Assembly: GCF_016802725.1 (NCBI RefSeq)
Contig: NC_052669.1
Span: 16,639,270-16,703,269 of the forward strand
Length of the DNA stretch: 64,000 nt
DNA from: Solenopsis invicta
Taxonomy: Eukaryota; Arthropoda; Insecta; Hymenoptera; Formicidae
Direction of reading: 5' to 3'
This document shows positions 45,634-56,668 of this stretch, piece after piece. A model generated the notes under the pieces. It worked only from the letters and a program-made list of their open reading frames with translations. It did no database searches and was not told where the DNA came from. The translations under genes and the position numbers were made by a program. How positions within the stretch are numbered: position 1 is the first letter of the stretch; each line of letters opens with the position of its first letter.

Positions 45634-47387
45634 TCTCTTTCTCTCTCTCTATCACTTTAATTATGCTACATTTAACTTGTCAAATTTCGATCTGTCATCC
45701 GGCCGTCAAATATCGGGATGACCGTAAAATCTTCAAGTAAGTTTACATTATTATAATAAATGTACGCCCGAGAATAATAAAATTTAATGCAAATTAGATT
45801 ACTTAAATGTGCACTTGCAAGTTAAAAGTAGCACTTTTAAAACGCACAAAAAAGAAAGGAGAGAGAGAGAGAGAGAGACGGGGAAAAAGGGGGCTTTAAA
45901 CAAATTTAAGCACGTTCACTCACGCACACGGCAATCAGCTTATTGTTTCCACGATGCGACAGTTCAATTTAAATTTGTCCTTTATCCATATCTATCCCTC
46001 GAAGTTGTTTCATATTTTGCCACATTTACACTATTTACTCTGCACTTGATCGATAAACGCGGAACTACGCGACCGATCGATCAACTTCATTAATTACTCT
46101 AATCACTACAATCATTCGATGCGTTAAAATTACTCGAAGAAACACGTGTTTACGTTACGACCACACAATACGTATTCACTCGACGATATGAAGCAGTCGA
46201 CTGGATGTTATTGGTTATGTTGTTATAAGAGTGTCGAACGATTGGTTAAAGCCATAAGTCAAAACGCGGCAATTTAAAATGAAAATATTGGTTAATACAA
46301 TTTACATCAATACAATTTATTAGAAAAATGTTGCAAATGCATGTTTATCAATATTTGTTAAAAATTGTATGATAATGACTTTATCAAGATAATTATTATT
46401 CATTCTAAATATTCAAGAAATAATTTTATCAAAATCAATTTTTTCTAAACATTCTTTTTTTATTTCTTATTTTTGAATATTTGCGAAAACTGTGAAAATA
46501 TTCCTCAAAATAAAATATTTGGTTGCCCTGAAAAGGGCAGATTATCCGTTGCTGCAAGAAGATTTCAAGAATTATATACTTGAAGTTTTTTTTTATAATA
46601 AATATTCTAAATAATTATCTTGATAAAGTGACTTACAATTTTTAACAAGTAATAATAAACATGCATTTGCCACATTTTTCTAATAAATTATATCGATGTA
46701 AATCGTATTAATCAATATTTTCATTTTGAATTACCGCGTTTTGACTTATGGCTTTAACCAATCATTCGACACTCTTATAACGACATAACCAATAACATTC
46801 ATTCGACTGCTTCATATCATCGAGTGAACACGTGTTGTGTGATTGTAACGTAAATATGTGTTTCTTCGAGTAATTTTAACGCATCAAATGATTGTAGTGT
46901 TTACAGTAGTGATTAATAGTAATTAATAAAGTCGATCGATCGGTTCGTCGCGTAGTTCCGCGTTTATCAATCAAATGCAGAGTAAATAGTGTAAATGTGG
47001 TGAACTATGAAACAACTTCGAGGGATAGATCTGGATAAAGGACAAATTTAAATTGAACTGTCGCATCGTGGAAACAATAAGCTGATCGCCGTGTGCGTAA
47101 GTAAACGTGCTTAAACTTGTTCAAAGCTCCCCCCGTCTCTCCCTCTCTCTCTCTCTTCTTTCTATCCCTTTTTGTGCGTTTTAAAAGTGCTACTTTTAAC
47201 TTGCAAGTGCACATTTAAATAATCTAATTTGCATTAATTTTTATTATTCGCGGGCGTACATTTATTATAATAATGTAAACTTACTTGAAGATTTCACGGT
47301 TATCCCGATATTTGACGGCCGGATGACAGATCGAAATTTGACAAGTTAAATGTAGCATAATTAAAGTGATAGAGAGAGAGAAAGAGA

Positions 47388-47421
<34 letters not shown>

Positions 47422-47682
47422 AAGTTTAAATAGGAATGTGCTGTCCATGTACTTTTGTCAGTCATTTGAGCGCAGGAGGTGCCCCACGGAAACACCCACG
47501 TGTAACAATGAGTCGCGCCGCCCCTGTCTACCACTTGTACCTGACCCGTCATACGCTAACTAATTCTTATTGTAACTTGAAAACTAAGCTCCGGACAAAT
47601 TTTTGCAAAAGGAAAAATCGTCTTAGAATTCAATTACGAATATGCCAGCTTCGGGACCAATAAGTTATTTTGAATCACCCTG
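45341..47682. mobile_element. Giant palindromic element, 2342 bp, CAGGGTGATTCAAAATAACC ends
   Basis: The right end is GGTTATTTTGAATCACCCTG with two mismatches; TA flanks at 45339-45340 and 47683-47684. Arms of about 1.1 kb pair around a centre near 46511. They include a (CT)n/(AG)n tract near 45600 and 47390 and conserved inner blocks. No transposase gene; mirror-image open frames in the two arms are not conserved proteins. The centre carries a histone-type stem-loop sequence. Confidence 0.88.
46524..46539 (-). promoter_or_regulatory. Histone-mRNA-type 3' stem-loop sequence
   Basis: The minus strand reads TGCCCTTTTCAGGGCA: a 6-bp stem with a TTTC loop, matching the metazoan histone mRNA stem-loop pattern GGCYCTTTTCAGRGCC except at the closing pair. 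It is followed by AACCAAA, similar to the usual ACCA flank. No histone coding sequence precedes it, so function is doubtful. It lies in the loop region of the palindrome. Confidence 0.4.
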
Positions 47683-47939
47683 TATATAATTATACATATA
47701 TAAGATATGTTCATATATGTTTTCTTATTGTTTGGTTATTTAGAATAATTTTAAAAAATTACATTTTTATTTAAAACAATACAAATAATACTTTTAAAAA
47801 TTACCTTTTAACTTAATTTAATCTCTTTTAATGCAATTTTTAATGAATTTATTTTTTTATTCAATTTTTAAATTTTATTAAACTTAAATTCTTTTATCGA
47901 CATTATTTAACTAAATCTATCAAAGATTGTAAATGTTAT

Positions 47940-48118
47940 TGATGTCTGATTGACGTCGATGATCGACGTTAAATTGACGTCGATCGCATCGACGTCGAAT
48001 TGTTGGAAAACATCGATATCAATTTGATTTTGAAAACGTCGATGTCTCGACTTGGAAACGTTTTAGACGCCATCGACATCAAATTGACGTCGATTTGACC
48101 TATCATTTCTTCCTGGGC
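47940..48118. repeat. GACGTC-rich repeat block
   Basis: Many copies of TTGACGTCGAT-like motifs and variants in both orientations, ending CCTATCATTTCTTCCTGGG; a weaker related block is at 45060-45130. Probably the terminal region of an unrecognised transposon, adjacent to the gag remnant. Confidence 0.5.
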
Positions 48119-48120
48119 AG

Positions 48121-48640
48121 ATGGAATTATTAAGAGAAGTACAGCAGCGCCCGCATCGAAGACAAATGGCAGAAAGAGAGAACGTTTTCCGCGATATCGC
48201 AAAAGCATGCATCTCAGCAATAGTGGATTTATTAAGTCACTTTAACGGCAGCACTGGTAATTATGAAAATTGGGAGTTACAACTTAAGATGCTGAAGAAA
48301 ACGTATTGTCCATCTGACGACTATGTCAAGATTTTAACCGGCATGCGTTTAAAAAGAAAAGCTGCAGAGTGGTTTCGGTCAAAAACCGAGCATATTGAGT
48401 TACTTCTCAATGATCTTCTGGAAAAACTTCGCGAGAAGTTTCGTACGATCATCGTTCCAGCAGAATAAAATTGCGCAAGCAGTTCGAGAAGCGTGTGTAG
48501 AGATCAAGCGAAACCTTCCATCAATACGTCCATGAAAAAGTCATACTGGCCAACCAAAAGTCTATCCCAGAAGACGAGATGGTGGAATACCTCATAGACG
48601 TGCACCCCCGGAAATGCATCGTTCCCGGCCAATATCAGTC
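48121..48640 (+). pseudogene. Gypsy-type gag fragment
   Basis: An open stretch to 48468 encodes STGNYENWELQLKMLKKTYC, GMRLKRKAAEWFRSKTEHI and LREKFR, the pattern of insect gypsy-type Gag. A frameshift and a stop follow (ETFHQYVHEKVILA and MVEYLIDVHP in another frame), and the similarity ends by 48640. No pol follows; the pol relic at 37.7-41.8 kb may or may not belong to the same family. Confidence 0.7.
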
Positions 48641-48744
48641 GAGGGAAAAGCCGGGCTATAACTTGGCGGCGCGGTGAGAAGGTAACCGGCCAGCAGCGGC
48701 GTAAGATTCCCGTTCTGAGCCGCTTGCTCCCTTGTTTCTTTGCC

Positions 48745-51432
48745 CCGCCGTCAGCACTTAGCTAGGCGACCGCTAAGCGGTCCCTTCACGCCGTGAGTAG
48801 GGAGAATACGCGCTCATTCACCGACTTTACTAATTTTTTATTGATAACCATTGTAAATTTTGAAAAATGGTAAAAGACTTTTCTTCTCACAAAAAAACTA
48901 AGGGAAGTGTTCGCCTCAGATTAAAACGAGCTTTTAATACGTTGTAGTACAGGAAAAAACACGTATTTTTTTATACGTGCCCATACGCACTTTATGAAAC
49001 ATCCCTTTGAAGAAAATTGGTTTTTTTCTTTCAAAGCGTATACCGTCGAAACTATAAGAGATAAAAAAAATATTTTAAATGAAAGTTAAATGGCTTGAAG
49101 AGTAATTTATAACAACGAAAAAAAAAATTTTTTTTTTTTTAATACCTTTTTCCACCACTTATCTATTTTTTTCAAAATTTTTATTTTTTTTATAAGCAAA
49201 ATAAAGCTTATGTTATTACGAATTCAACGGTATATGATAAAGTTACGATACAAAATTCTCATTTTTCAAAAATAATTAAAAACCTTTCTATACGCACGGT
49301 GCGCGCACCCGTCCGCGCGTTCGTGCGCTACGGAAGTGACTCCCTTCGATTTCGACGTGCCTTTAATATATTGTACAGATTAAAATAAAGGACACGTATT
49401 TTTTTATACGTGCCCTAATACACTTTTAAGGGTGAAACACTCCTTTAAAGAAAATCGGGTTTTTTCTTTCAAAGCGTGTATCGTCGAAGCTATAAGAGAT
49501 AGAGAAAAATGTTCTCAATAAAAGTTGAATGCATGTTTTTCTTGCATAAGATGAAAGAAACATTTCGAGAACAGTCTGTATCTAACATGAAAACGCAGAC
49601 ATCGAGAAAAACATTTACTACAAAATAAAACGACATTACACTGAAGAATAACAACAATTACGGTGTTGTAAGACATTAATTTCTTGTTTAGAAAATAATA
49701 TGTAACTAATATAAGTTAAACATTTATTTATTGGTCTACATGTTTCGACTAAAATATTTGTTCTCTTCAACATTTTACAGATAAGGAGACTTGGATTACA
49801 AAAAATTATTACTCACACATTTCATACCTTCACTATCTAACGCCAGCTCATCAACTAACAACAAGAGAACTAACATAAAACAAATTCAAAAATTAGTTAG
49901 AAATTTCATCTTTTATACTGCATATATACAATTTAATTAATGTGTTTATTAAATTTGATTAGTATTGAAATATGCATAACCATGCTACTGGTGCGTGCAC
50001 TTTGGGTCATTTCCTATCTTGAAATAGAATGTTTACGTTTTGGCAGTATTGACATGTATAGATTCAAGAGTCACGTATGTAAGAAAATGACCCAAAGTGC
50101 ACGCGCCAGTAGCGTGGTTGTGCATATTTCAACACTAATCAAATTTAATAAACACATTAATTGAATTGTATAAATGCAGTGTAAAAGATGAAATTTCTAA
50201 CTAATTTTTGAATTAGTTTTATGTTAGTTTTCTTGTTGTTACTTGATGAGCTGCCGTTAGATAGTGAAGGTATAAAATGTGTGAGTAATAATTTTTTGTA
50301 ATCCAAGTCTCCTTATCTGTAAAATGTTGAAGAGAACAAATATTCTAGTCAAATTATGTAGACCAGTAAATAAATGTTTAACTTATATTAGTTACATATT
50401 ATTTTCCAAACAAAAAATTAATGTCTTACAACACCGTAATTGTTGTTATTCTTCAGTGTAATGTCGTTTTATTTTGTAGTAAATGTTTTTCTCGATGTCT
50501 GCGTTTTCATGTTAGACACAGATTGTCCTCGGAATGTTTTTGTCATCTTATGCAAGAAAAACATGCATTCAACTTTTATTGAGAACATTTTTCTCTATCT
50601 CATACAGTTTCGACGATACACGCTTCAAAAGAAAAAACCCGATTTTTTTCAAAGGGGTGTTTCACCCTTAAAAGTGTTTTAGGGCACGTGTAAAAAAATA
50701 CGTGTCCTTTATTTTAATTTGTACAATATTAATTAAAGGCACGTCGAAATCGGAGGGAGTCACTTCCGTAGCGCACGAACGCGCGGACGGGTGCGCGTAC
50801 CGTGCGTATAAAGAAGTTTTTAATTATTTTTGGAAAATGGGAATTTCGTAACTTTATCATATACCGTTAAATTTGTAATAAAATAAGCTTTATTTTGCTT
50901 ATAAAAAAAATAAAAATTTTGAAAAAAATAGGTAAGTGGTAGAAAAAAAAATTAAAAAAATTAAAAAATTTTTTTCCCCGCTGTTATAAACTACTTTTCA
51001 AGCCATTTAACTTTCATTCAAAACATTTTTTTCTATCTCTTATAGTATTTGCTTCAAAAGAAAAAAACCGATTTTCTTCAAAAAGGTGTTTCATCCCCTT
51101 AAAGTGCGTATGGCCACGTATAAAAAAATACGTGTCCCTTATTTTTATCTGTACTACAGCATATTAAAAGTTTGTTTTAATCTGCAAACATTTTTGTTAA
51201 TTTCCTTGTCAATTTGACTTGCTATATCAACCCACGAGAGCATAACTGAACTTTACCTGACACCCTCTATATTTAGATACAGAAAAAAAAGTCCTTTATC
51301 ATTTTTCAAAATTCGCCATAGTTATCAAGATAAAAATTAGTAAAATTAGTATTTGGCGAACAAGCGCGTACTTTCTCTATCCACCACGTGCGGCAACCGC
51401 CAAGCGGTTGCTTAGTTAGGAGCAGGCTGCGC
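48745..51432. mobile_element. Giant palindromic element, about 2.7 kb
   Basis: The left arm (about 48745-50012) and right arm (about 50085-51432) are reverse complements with scattered indels, including about 100 bp extra in the right arm near 51180-51280. The loop is about 72 bp and starts where GTGCACTTTGGGTCATTT (49995-50012) meets its complement (50085-50102). Within each arm a block with ACACGTATTTTTTTATACGT and CTTTCAAAGCGTxTA occurs twice (about 48960 and 49390; mirrored about 50690 and 51120). No transposase. Outer ends are approximate and no target duplication was identified. Confidence 0.8.
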
Positions 51433-51470
51433 AGTGAGGGTGCCAATAACGCCCTTAGTATTTATTTCAC

Positions 51471-51775
51471 TAGTACCGTCGAGTAGACGCCTTTGGTGTT
51501 TATGTTATCAATCAAAATTGACGCTCTATACCAGTACCGTCGAATAGATGCCGTTGGTATTTATTTTATCAATTAAAATTGACGCTCTATACCATTATCA
51601 TCTAATAGACGTCGTTGGTACTTATTTTATCAATTAAAATTTGCCGCTTATACCAGTACCGTCGAAATAGACGCCTTTGGTATTTATTTTATTAATTAAA
51701 ATTGACGCTCTACACCAATACCGTCTAATAGAAGCCGTTGATACTTATTTTATCAATCAAAATTGACGTTCTTTG
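51471..51775 (+). repeat. Minisatellite, about 61-bp unit, five copies
   Basis: Units starting AGTACCGTCGAxTAGACGCC and containing TTTATCAATTAAAATTGACG repeat five times with roughly 10-20 % divergence. It adjoins the outer end of the palindrome at 48745-51432. Confidence 0.88.
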
Positions 51776-51789
51776 TAAATTTCTTTTAT

Positions 51790-52020
51790 GCTAAAATTAT
51801 AACGGCGCGCGACCAAATATTGTGATATCTCAATCGCATAATGCCGAAGGACACGGGGCAGTTGCTTTCAGTATCACTTCGCATGATGGAAGGATTACTT
51901 GGTGTGTGCAAAACTCGGAAACCACGCCCCTTTTTCGCGTCGAGCTACGCGAGGTTGGCCAACTAGGAAAAACTAAATGTTTGATAATATTAGGTTGTTA
52001 CAACTGTTATGATTGCATCT
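51790..52020 (+). repeat. One arm of a diverged inverted repeat
   Basis: CATGATGGAAGGATTAC and GTTGTTACAACTG near 51881 and 51994 recur in the same order on the minus strand at about 53430 and 53310. The two blocks are about 1.3 kb apart in opposite orientation and moderately diverged. Possibly ends of one element. Confidence 0.4.
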
Positions 52021-52075
52021 TTGTCACACCCTGCTATATGTTTGTTGTGTCCTTTTCTCTGGTACCTGATACATA

Positions 52076-52235
52076 TCATTATGTCTCTAAAGGGTACCTA
52101 ATGTATCCTTCTGATGAATTAATTCATATTAGTAAAATTGTTGAAAAATGCTTTATAAATTTTCATGGTGACTACTTTTCTCAAGAAAATTATGTAATAC
52201 AAAAGGTAATTTTACTTGTTAAAGAAAATATCTAA
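52076..52235 (+). pseudogene. P-element-type transposase C-terminal fragment
   Basis: The frame KGYLMYPSDELIHISKIVEK resembles the GGLxxPSxxxIxIxxxxE block of P/THAP9-like transposases, comparable to NRGGLIQPSHDVILIVRKYE in the relic at 31.2 kb. It ends at an AAAAG/GTAATT donor-like site near 52205. Short, so family assignment is tentative. Confidence 0.45.
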
Positions 52236-53748
52236 TACTATCAATGCATTCTTGATAAAATATTACAATTAATGTTTGATACGAACTTGTACTTATATAC
52301 GAGTAGGGAAATAAATAAAAAATATGTTCAAAAAGATGAAAGTAAGAAATGAAAAAAATTAAGTTTGCAAAAAAAACAACATAAATTGTAAATAAATCAT
52401 ATATACGGTATTTCCTTTAATAGGTGTAATCACTTTTTGTATTATGGACACGCATTGATTTACGTAAGATATTTATTATTTATTTTGACTGTTACATGAA
52501 AATATATTAGAGGCCGTAAACGAGCAAGACGGTTATTAATTTAATTAATTTATTAAAATCCAACAAGATTGCGAGTACGGTACGTTGCGATTTTACCTGA
52601 CCTTCTTCAGCCGTAACGTTAACATTAATTTATTATAATATAATGCAAATTCTTATGATTATATTATGATTTATAACATAAGCGCAAAACCATTGGTTTA
52701 AATATATTAGAGTTCTTTTTATATAAAATAAAAGTTGTTTATTATTATCTTTTATTATATTAGTTTTTTTCTTTTAATATTATCTTACGTTTATATACTT
52801 TATTATTATCTTACATATCGTAGTTGTCGTTAAATAAAATTGACCAGAAATAATCAAACGGTTGGTACTGAACTGGTCACAAACAGGAGATTTTGAAACC
52901 AGTTCTTAGAAATTGGAATAATATTACGATATTTTTTGATTACAAAAGTTTATTTATAAAAGCCCGCGATGCTAGAAATCGGTCCGAGTTCTCAGATCAA
53001 AAAGTTTGTAACCAATCAACGTTTAGCTTTTACGAAAAAGCGACAAGCTAATTGATGACACAGTTCTTAGCCCAAAAAGTCGCACCTAGTTTTAGCAGTG
53101 GAGATAGGTCTTAACATTTTTTTTTCAAAATTATCGACATCTTCCCTACGTTATTTATGTCAAATCCAATGTACATTTTATTATAATTATACGATAAGTG
53201 CAATCGTATAATTATACGATAAGTACAAATATTCACGCACGTATACGATAAAAAGAGACCGATAGAATATTAAATGACGTGGGTGCAACGAAGACAACCA
53301 CATTCAGTTGTAACAACTTTATGGAATTGATACACCTGCGGGTTTCACGTTCAGAAAATGAGTGAGAGGGCAAAAATTGGAGAGAGATGCTTGCAAACTG
53401 CACACACCATGTAATCCTTCCATCATGATCACCTCGTATCATGCTTTTTCTCTCGATCGCGTCAAGCGAGAAGTACTCATTATCGTAGTGCGCTCCACTA
53501 CTTTTTTTCCCACTTCCCGATTTTCTCCGCGCTACTAAGAGACATGTACAGTTAGGAGCTAAAAAGTTGCAACACTTCTTTTTCGATGGAGAAGAAATCA
53601 ATGACGGAAGCATGTGAAGCGTAGTATTTCGTAGAAAATTCGTAGATCAATAATTTTTGAGAGTTCTGCCTTTATTTTTAATAGTTTTATAATTCCTAAT
53701 AGTATAAACAAATAGTTCGGGTCATTAAAGAAAAAAAACATAATTATA
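52236..53748. other. AT-rich DNA, no clear gene
   Basis: Contains the second arm of the inverted repeat (about 53240-53640, with a minus-strand 126-codon open frame lacking a recognisable domain). Otherwise nothing identified. Confidence 0.4.
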
Positions 53749-54566
53749 CACTACTCAAAAGAAAATAGGGAACACTTTCCAGACACCAAAAATTAGGCTA
53801 TTTTCAAATGACTGTAACTCGGTGAAAAATCATCGTAGATAAAAAATAAAAAAAGCATTTTGAAGCTTGAAGATCCAACTTTAACGCTCTATCAGCAGAT
53901 TTTCAAAATTCTTTTAACTTCCTTGTCTTATGCAGCAAAAAAGCACACCCTGTTTTGTTCCTTAAAATTTCGTATTTTTGACACTTTGCAGCTCGACCAA
54001 CAAATTTTTTTCGAACAATTCAAGTAAAGCTTCATAAACTACAAAATTTTGCCTACAAAATGCTTTTTTTAAAATTTCTCTACGATTTTTTTTGACCGAG
54101 TTACGCTACTTTGAAGCTAAACCTGCATTTTTTACAAATGATATCCGTACTCCGTGAAAAATCATCGTAGACAAAAAATCAAAAAACCATTTTAAAGCTC
54201 GAAGTTCCAGCTTTAACATGCTGTTAATGGTTTTCAAAAATTTTCTCAATTTCTTAGTACTATGCCCCAAAAAAGATACACTGTTTTTTCCTTAAAATAA
54301 CGTATTTTTAACAGCCTGTAGCTCAATAAAAAAATTTTTCTCGACAAATCCAATGCAAGTGCCATAAAGTATGACATTTTCTCTACAAAATGCTTTTTTT
54401 AAAGTTTTCTCTACGATTTTTTTTGACCGAGTTACAAGACTTTGAAGATATACATTTTTTACAGTACATTTTTCCGAAAAATGACGTCTACCGCCGACAT
54501 TAGCATTATCCAATGTGCACCACGTGGAGGTTGTCGGTCGGATTTTTGCACATCGTGTGTGTGAGT

Positions 54567-54568
<2 letters not shown>

Positions 54569-54619
<51 letters not shown>
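54569..54619. repeat. (TG)n microsatellite in left arm
   Basis: Dinucleotide tract at the position mirrored by (CA)n at 56594-56655 in the other arm. Confidence 0.9.
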
Positions 54620-54629
<10 letters not shown>

Positions 54630-54728
54630 CACAGCAGAGATAAGGACCCCGCAGTTCGACACTTCTGCAGTATTTAATGACTCCAAACCCTCTCTGCTGT
54701 GTGTGTATGCGCTCGCGCGCATGAGAGT

Positions 54729-55742
54729 TCAATAGTGTGTATTTCCTCCTCTCTGATCAATTACTGCTTGCAAGCGTTCTCGCATATTTATACATCTTGC
54801 AATACGATCTTGCGGAATGTTGTGCCAAATTTCCGTTAAAATTTCTCCCAATTCTTCTAAATTTCGCGGGTGTTCCTCGCGACGCCTTAATCGTCGTTCC
54901 ATTTCATCCCAAATGTGCTCGATTGGATTTAAGTCCGGGCTATTGGCGGGATGATTTAACAGTCTAATTGCGTGTCGTTGAAAAAAACGTCGCGTTATAT
55001 TCGCCGTATGAGGTCGAGCGTTGTCCTGCATAAAAATAAAGTTCCGACAGGTTCGATTTAATAGCAAAACGTGTGGTCGTAGAATATCGTTGATATAACG
55101 AACACCCGTCATTGCCGGAGGTGGCAGGATCACTAGATCACTTCGTCTTGTAAGTGATATACACCCCCACACCATCACGGAACCGCCGTTGTAGGATCGT
55201 ATTGGCATAACGCAACGTCGATCATAGCGTTCATTTCGTCGACGCCAAGTACGTATACGAGCATCATTGCCATAAAGGCAAAAACGTGATTCGTCGGAGA
55301 AATATACATTTCTCCAATCCCTAGCGGTCCAATTTATGTGATCGCGCGCAAATTGATAACGTACTTGGCGATGTACGAGTGTGAGTCTTGGTACTTGTGC
55401 ACGAACACGAGAACGAAGACCGGCTTCTCTCAAACGGTTGCGAATTGTTTGTTCGCACACATGGCGCAAATGAATGTCATTACGAATGTTTCTTGCGGTA
55501 ATTATTCGTCTTTCTAATGCATAACGAACAATGGCTCGATCTTGTCTATTTGTCGTTAATCGAGAACGACCACTACCTTCACGTCTCGTGTAATTTCCCG
55601 TGTCTTGATATCGTAACCAAGCTCTACTCACTACGGACACAGATGCACCAATATCTTGCGCCACATAACGCATACTAAAACCTTGTTGCAAAAGCGCAAT
55701 TATGCGTGCAACTTCTACGGCCGATAAATGTCTACGCGGCAT
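54729..55742 (-). CDS. Tc1-like transposase, DD34E, apparently intact (337 aa)
   Basis: The start at 55742 (MPRRHLSAVE) is preferred over an upstream in-frame ATG at 55838 because it aligns with the usual N-terminus. Residues 1-110 form two helix-turn-helix units (GFSMRYVAQDIGASVSVVSR; EQTIRNRLREAGL) with a GRSR linker at 58-61. The catalytic domain has Asp150 in VYFSDES, Asp240 in FMQDNARPH and Glu275 in DLNPIEHIW, with 34 residues between the last two: DD34E, the Tc1 signature. The enzyme binds the inverted ends and performs cut-and-paste transposition into TA. No stop or frameshift. Residues from about 143 onward lie in the left palindrome arm; the N-terminus lies in the unique spacer. Confidence 0.93.
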   Translation of the reverse strand: MPRRHLSAVEVARIIALLQQGFSMRYVAQDIGASVSVVSRAWLRYQDTGNYTRREGSGRSRLTTNRQDRAIVRYALERRIITARNIRNDIHLRHVCEQTIRNRLREAGLRSRVRAQVPRLTLVHRQVRYQFARDHINWTARDWRNVYFSDESRFCLYGNDARIRTWRRRNERYDRRCVMPIRSYNGGSVMVWGCISLTRRSDLVILPPPAMTGVRYINDILRPHVLLLNRTCRNFIFMQDNARPHTANITRRFFQRHAIRLLNHPANSPDLNPIEHIWDEMERRLRRREEHPRNLEELGEILTEIWHNIPQDRIARCINMRERLQAVIDQRGGNTHY

Positions 55743-55895
55743 TTTGAAAATTCCGTGTCGCTTATCACACTGCGAGAATCGCCGGCGTACTAAACAAAAT
55801 TTTATTGTATTGAGCATGCAATGTTTACATATGGTCATCTTTGTCTAAAAAGAGATTTTTTTAGACTAAGACGACTATATGTTTACAGTTCACAG

Positions 55896-56485
55896 GATTG
55901 GAGAAATGTATATTTCTCCGACGAATCATGTTTTTGCCTTTATGGCAATGATGCTCGTATACGTACTTGGCATCGACGAAATGAACGCTATGATCGACGT
56001 TGCGTTATGCCAATACGATCCTACAACGGCGGTTCCGTGATGGTGTGGGGGTGTATATCACTTACAAGACGAAGTGATCTAGTGATCCTGCCACCTCCGG
56101 CAATGACGGGTGTTCGTTATATCAACGATATTCTACGACCACACGTTTTGCTATTAAATCGAACCTGTCGGAACTTTATTTTTATGCAGGACAACGCTCG
56201 ACCTCATACGGCGAATATAACGCGACGTTTTTTTCAACGACACGCAATTAGACTGTTAAATCATCCCGCCAATAGCCCGGACTTAAATCCAATCGAGCAC
56301 ATTTGGGATGAAATGGAACGACGATTAAGGCGTCGCGAGGAACACCCGCGAAATTTAGAAGAATTGGGAGAAATTTTAACGGAAATTTGGCACAACATTC
56401 CGCAAGATCGTATTGCAAGATGTATAAATATGTGAGAACGCTTGCAAGCAGTAATTGATCAGAGAGGAGGAAATACACACTATTG
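55896..56485 (+). pseudogene. Mirror copy of the Tc1 transposase, 5'-truncated
   Basis: Reverse-complement copy of the minus-strand gene in the right arm, starting at the DWRNVYFSDES block. It lacks the DNA-binding domain. It differs by few substitutions: Arg to Cys after SDES, and a C-to-T change giving a TGA stop after CINM (56433-56435). All three catalytic residues remain. Confidence 0.9.
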
Positions 56486-56585
56486 AACTCTCATGCGCGC
56501 GAGCGCATACACACACAGCAGAGAGGGTTTGGAGTCATTACATACTGCAGAAGTGACGAACTGCGGGGTCCTTATCTCTGCTGTG

Positions 56586-56593
<8 letters not shown>

Positions 56594-56661
<68 letters not shown>

Positions 56662-56668
56662 ACACACG
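56594..56668. repeat. (CA)n microsatellite in right arm
   Basis: Mirror of the left-arm (TG)n tract, with a CACTCACACA interruption. Confidence 0.9.

Noticed and set aside
45809..47214. Mirror-image open frames of about 70-95 codons in the two arms of the 45.3-kb palindrome
   Set aside because: They correspond to the same arm sequence read on opposite strands, but show no domain and pass through an (AG)n tract; judged non-coding.
53233..53613. 126-codon minus-strand frame
   Set aside because: No recognisable domain; it overlaps an inverted repeat block, so treated as repeat DNA.
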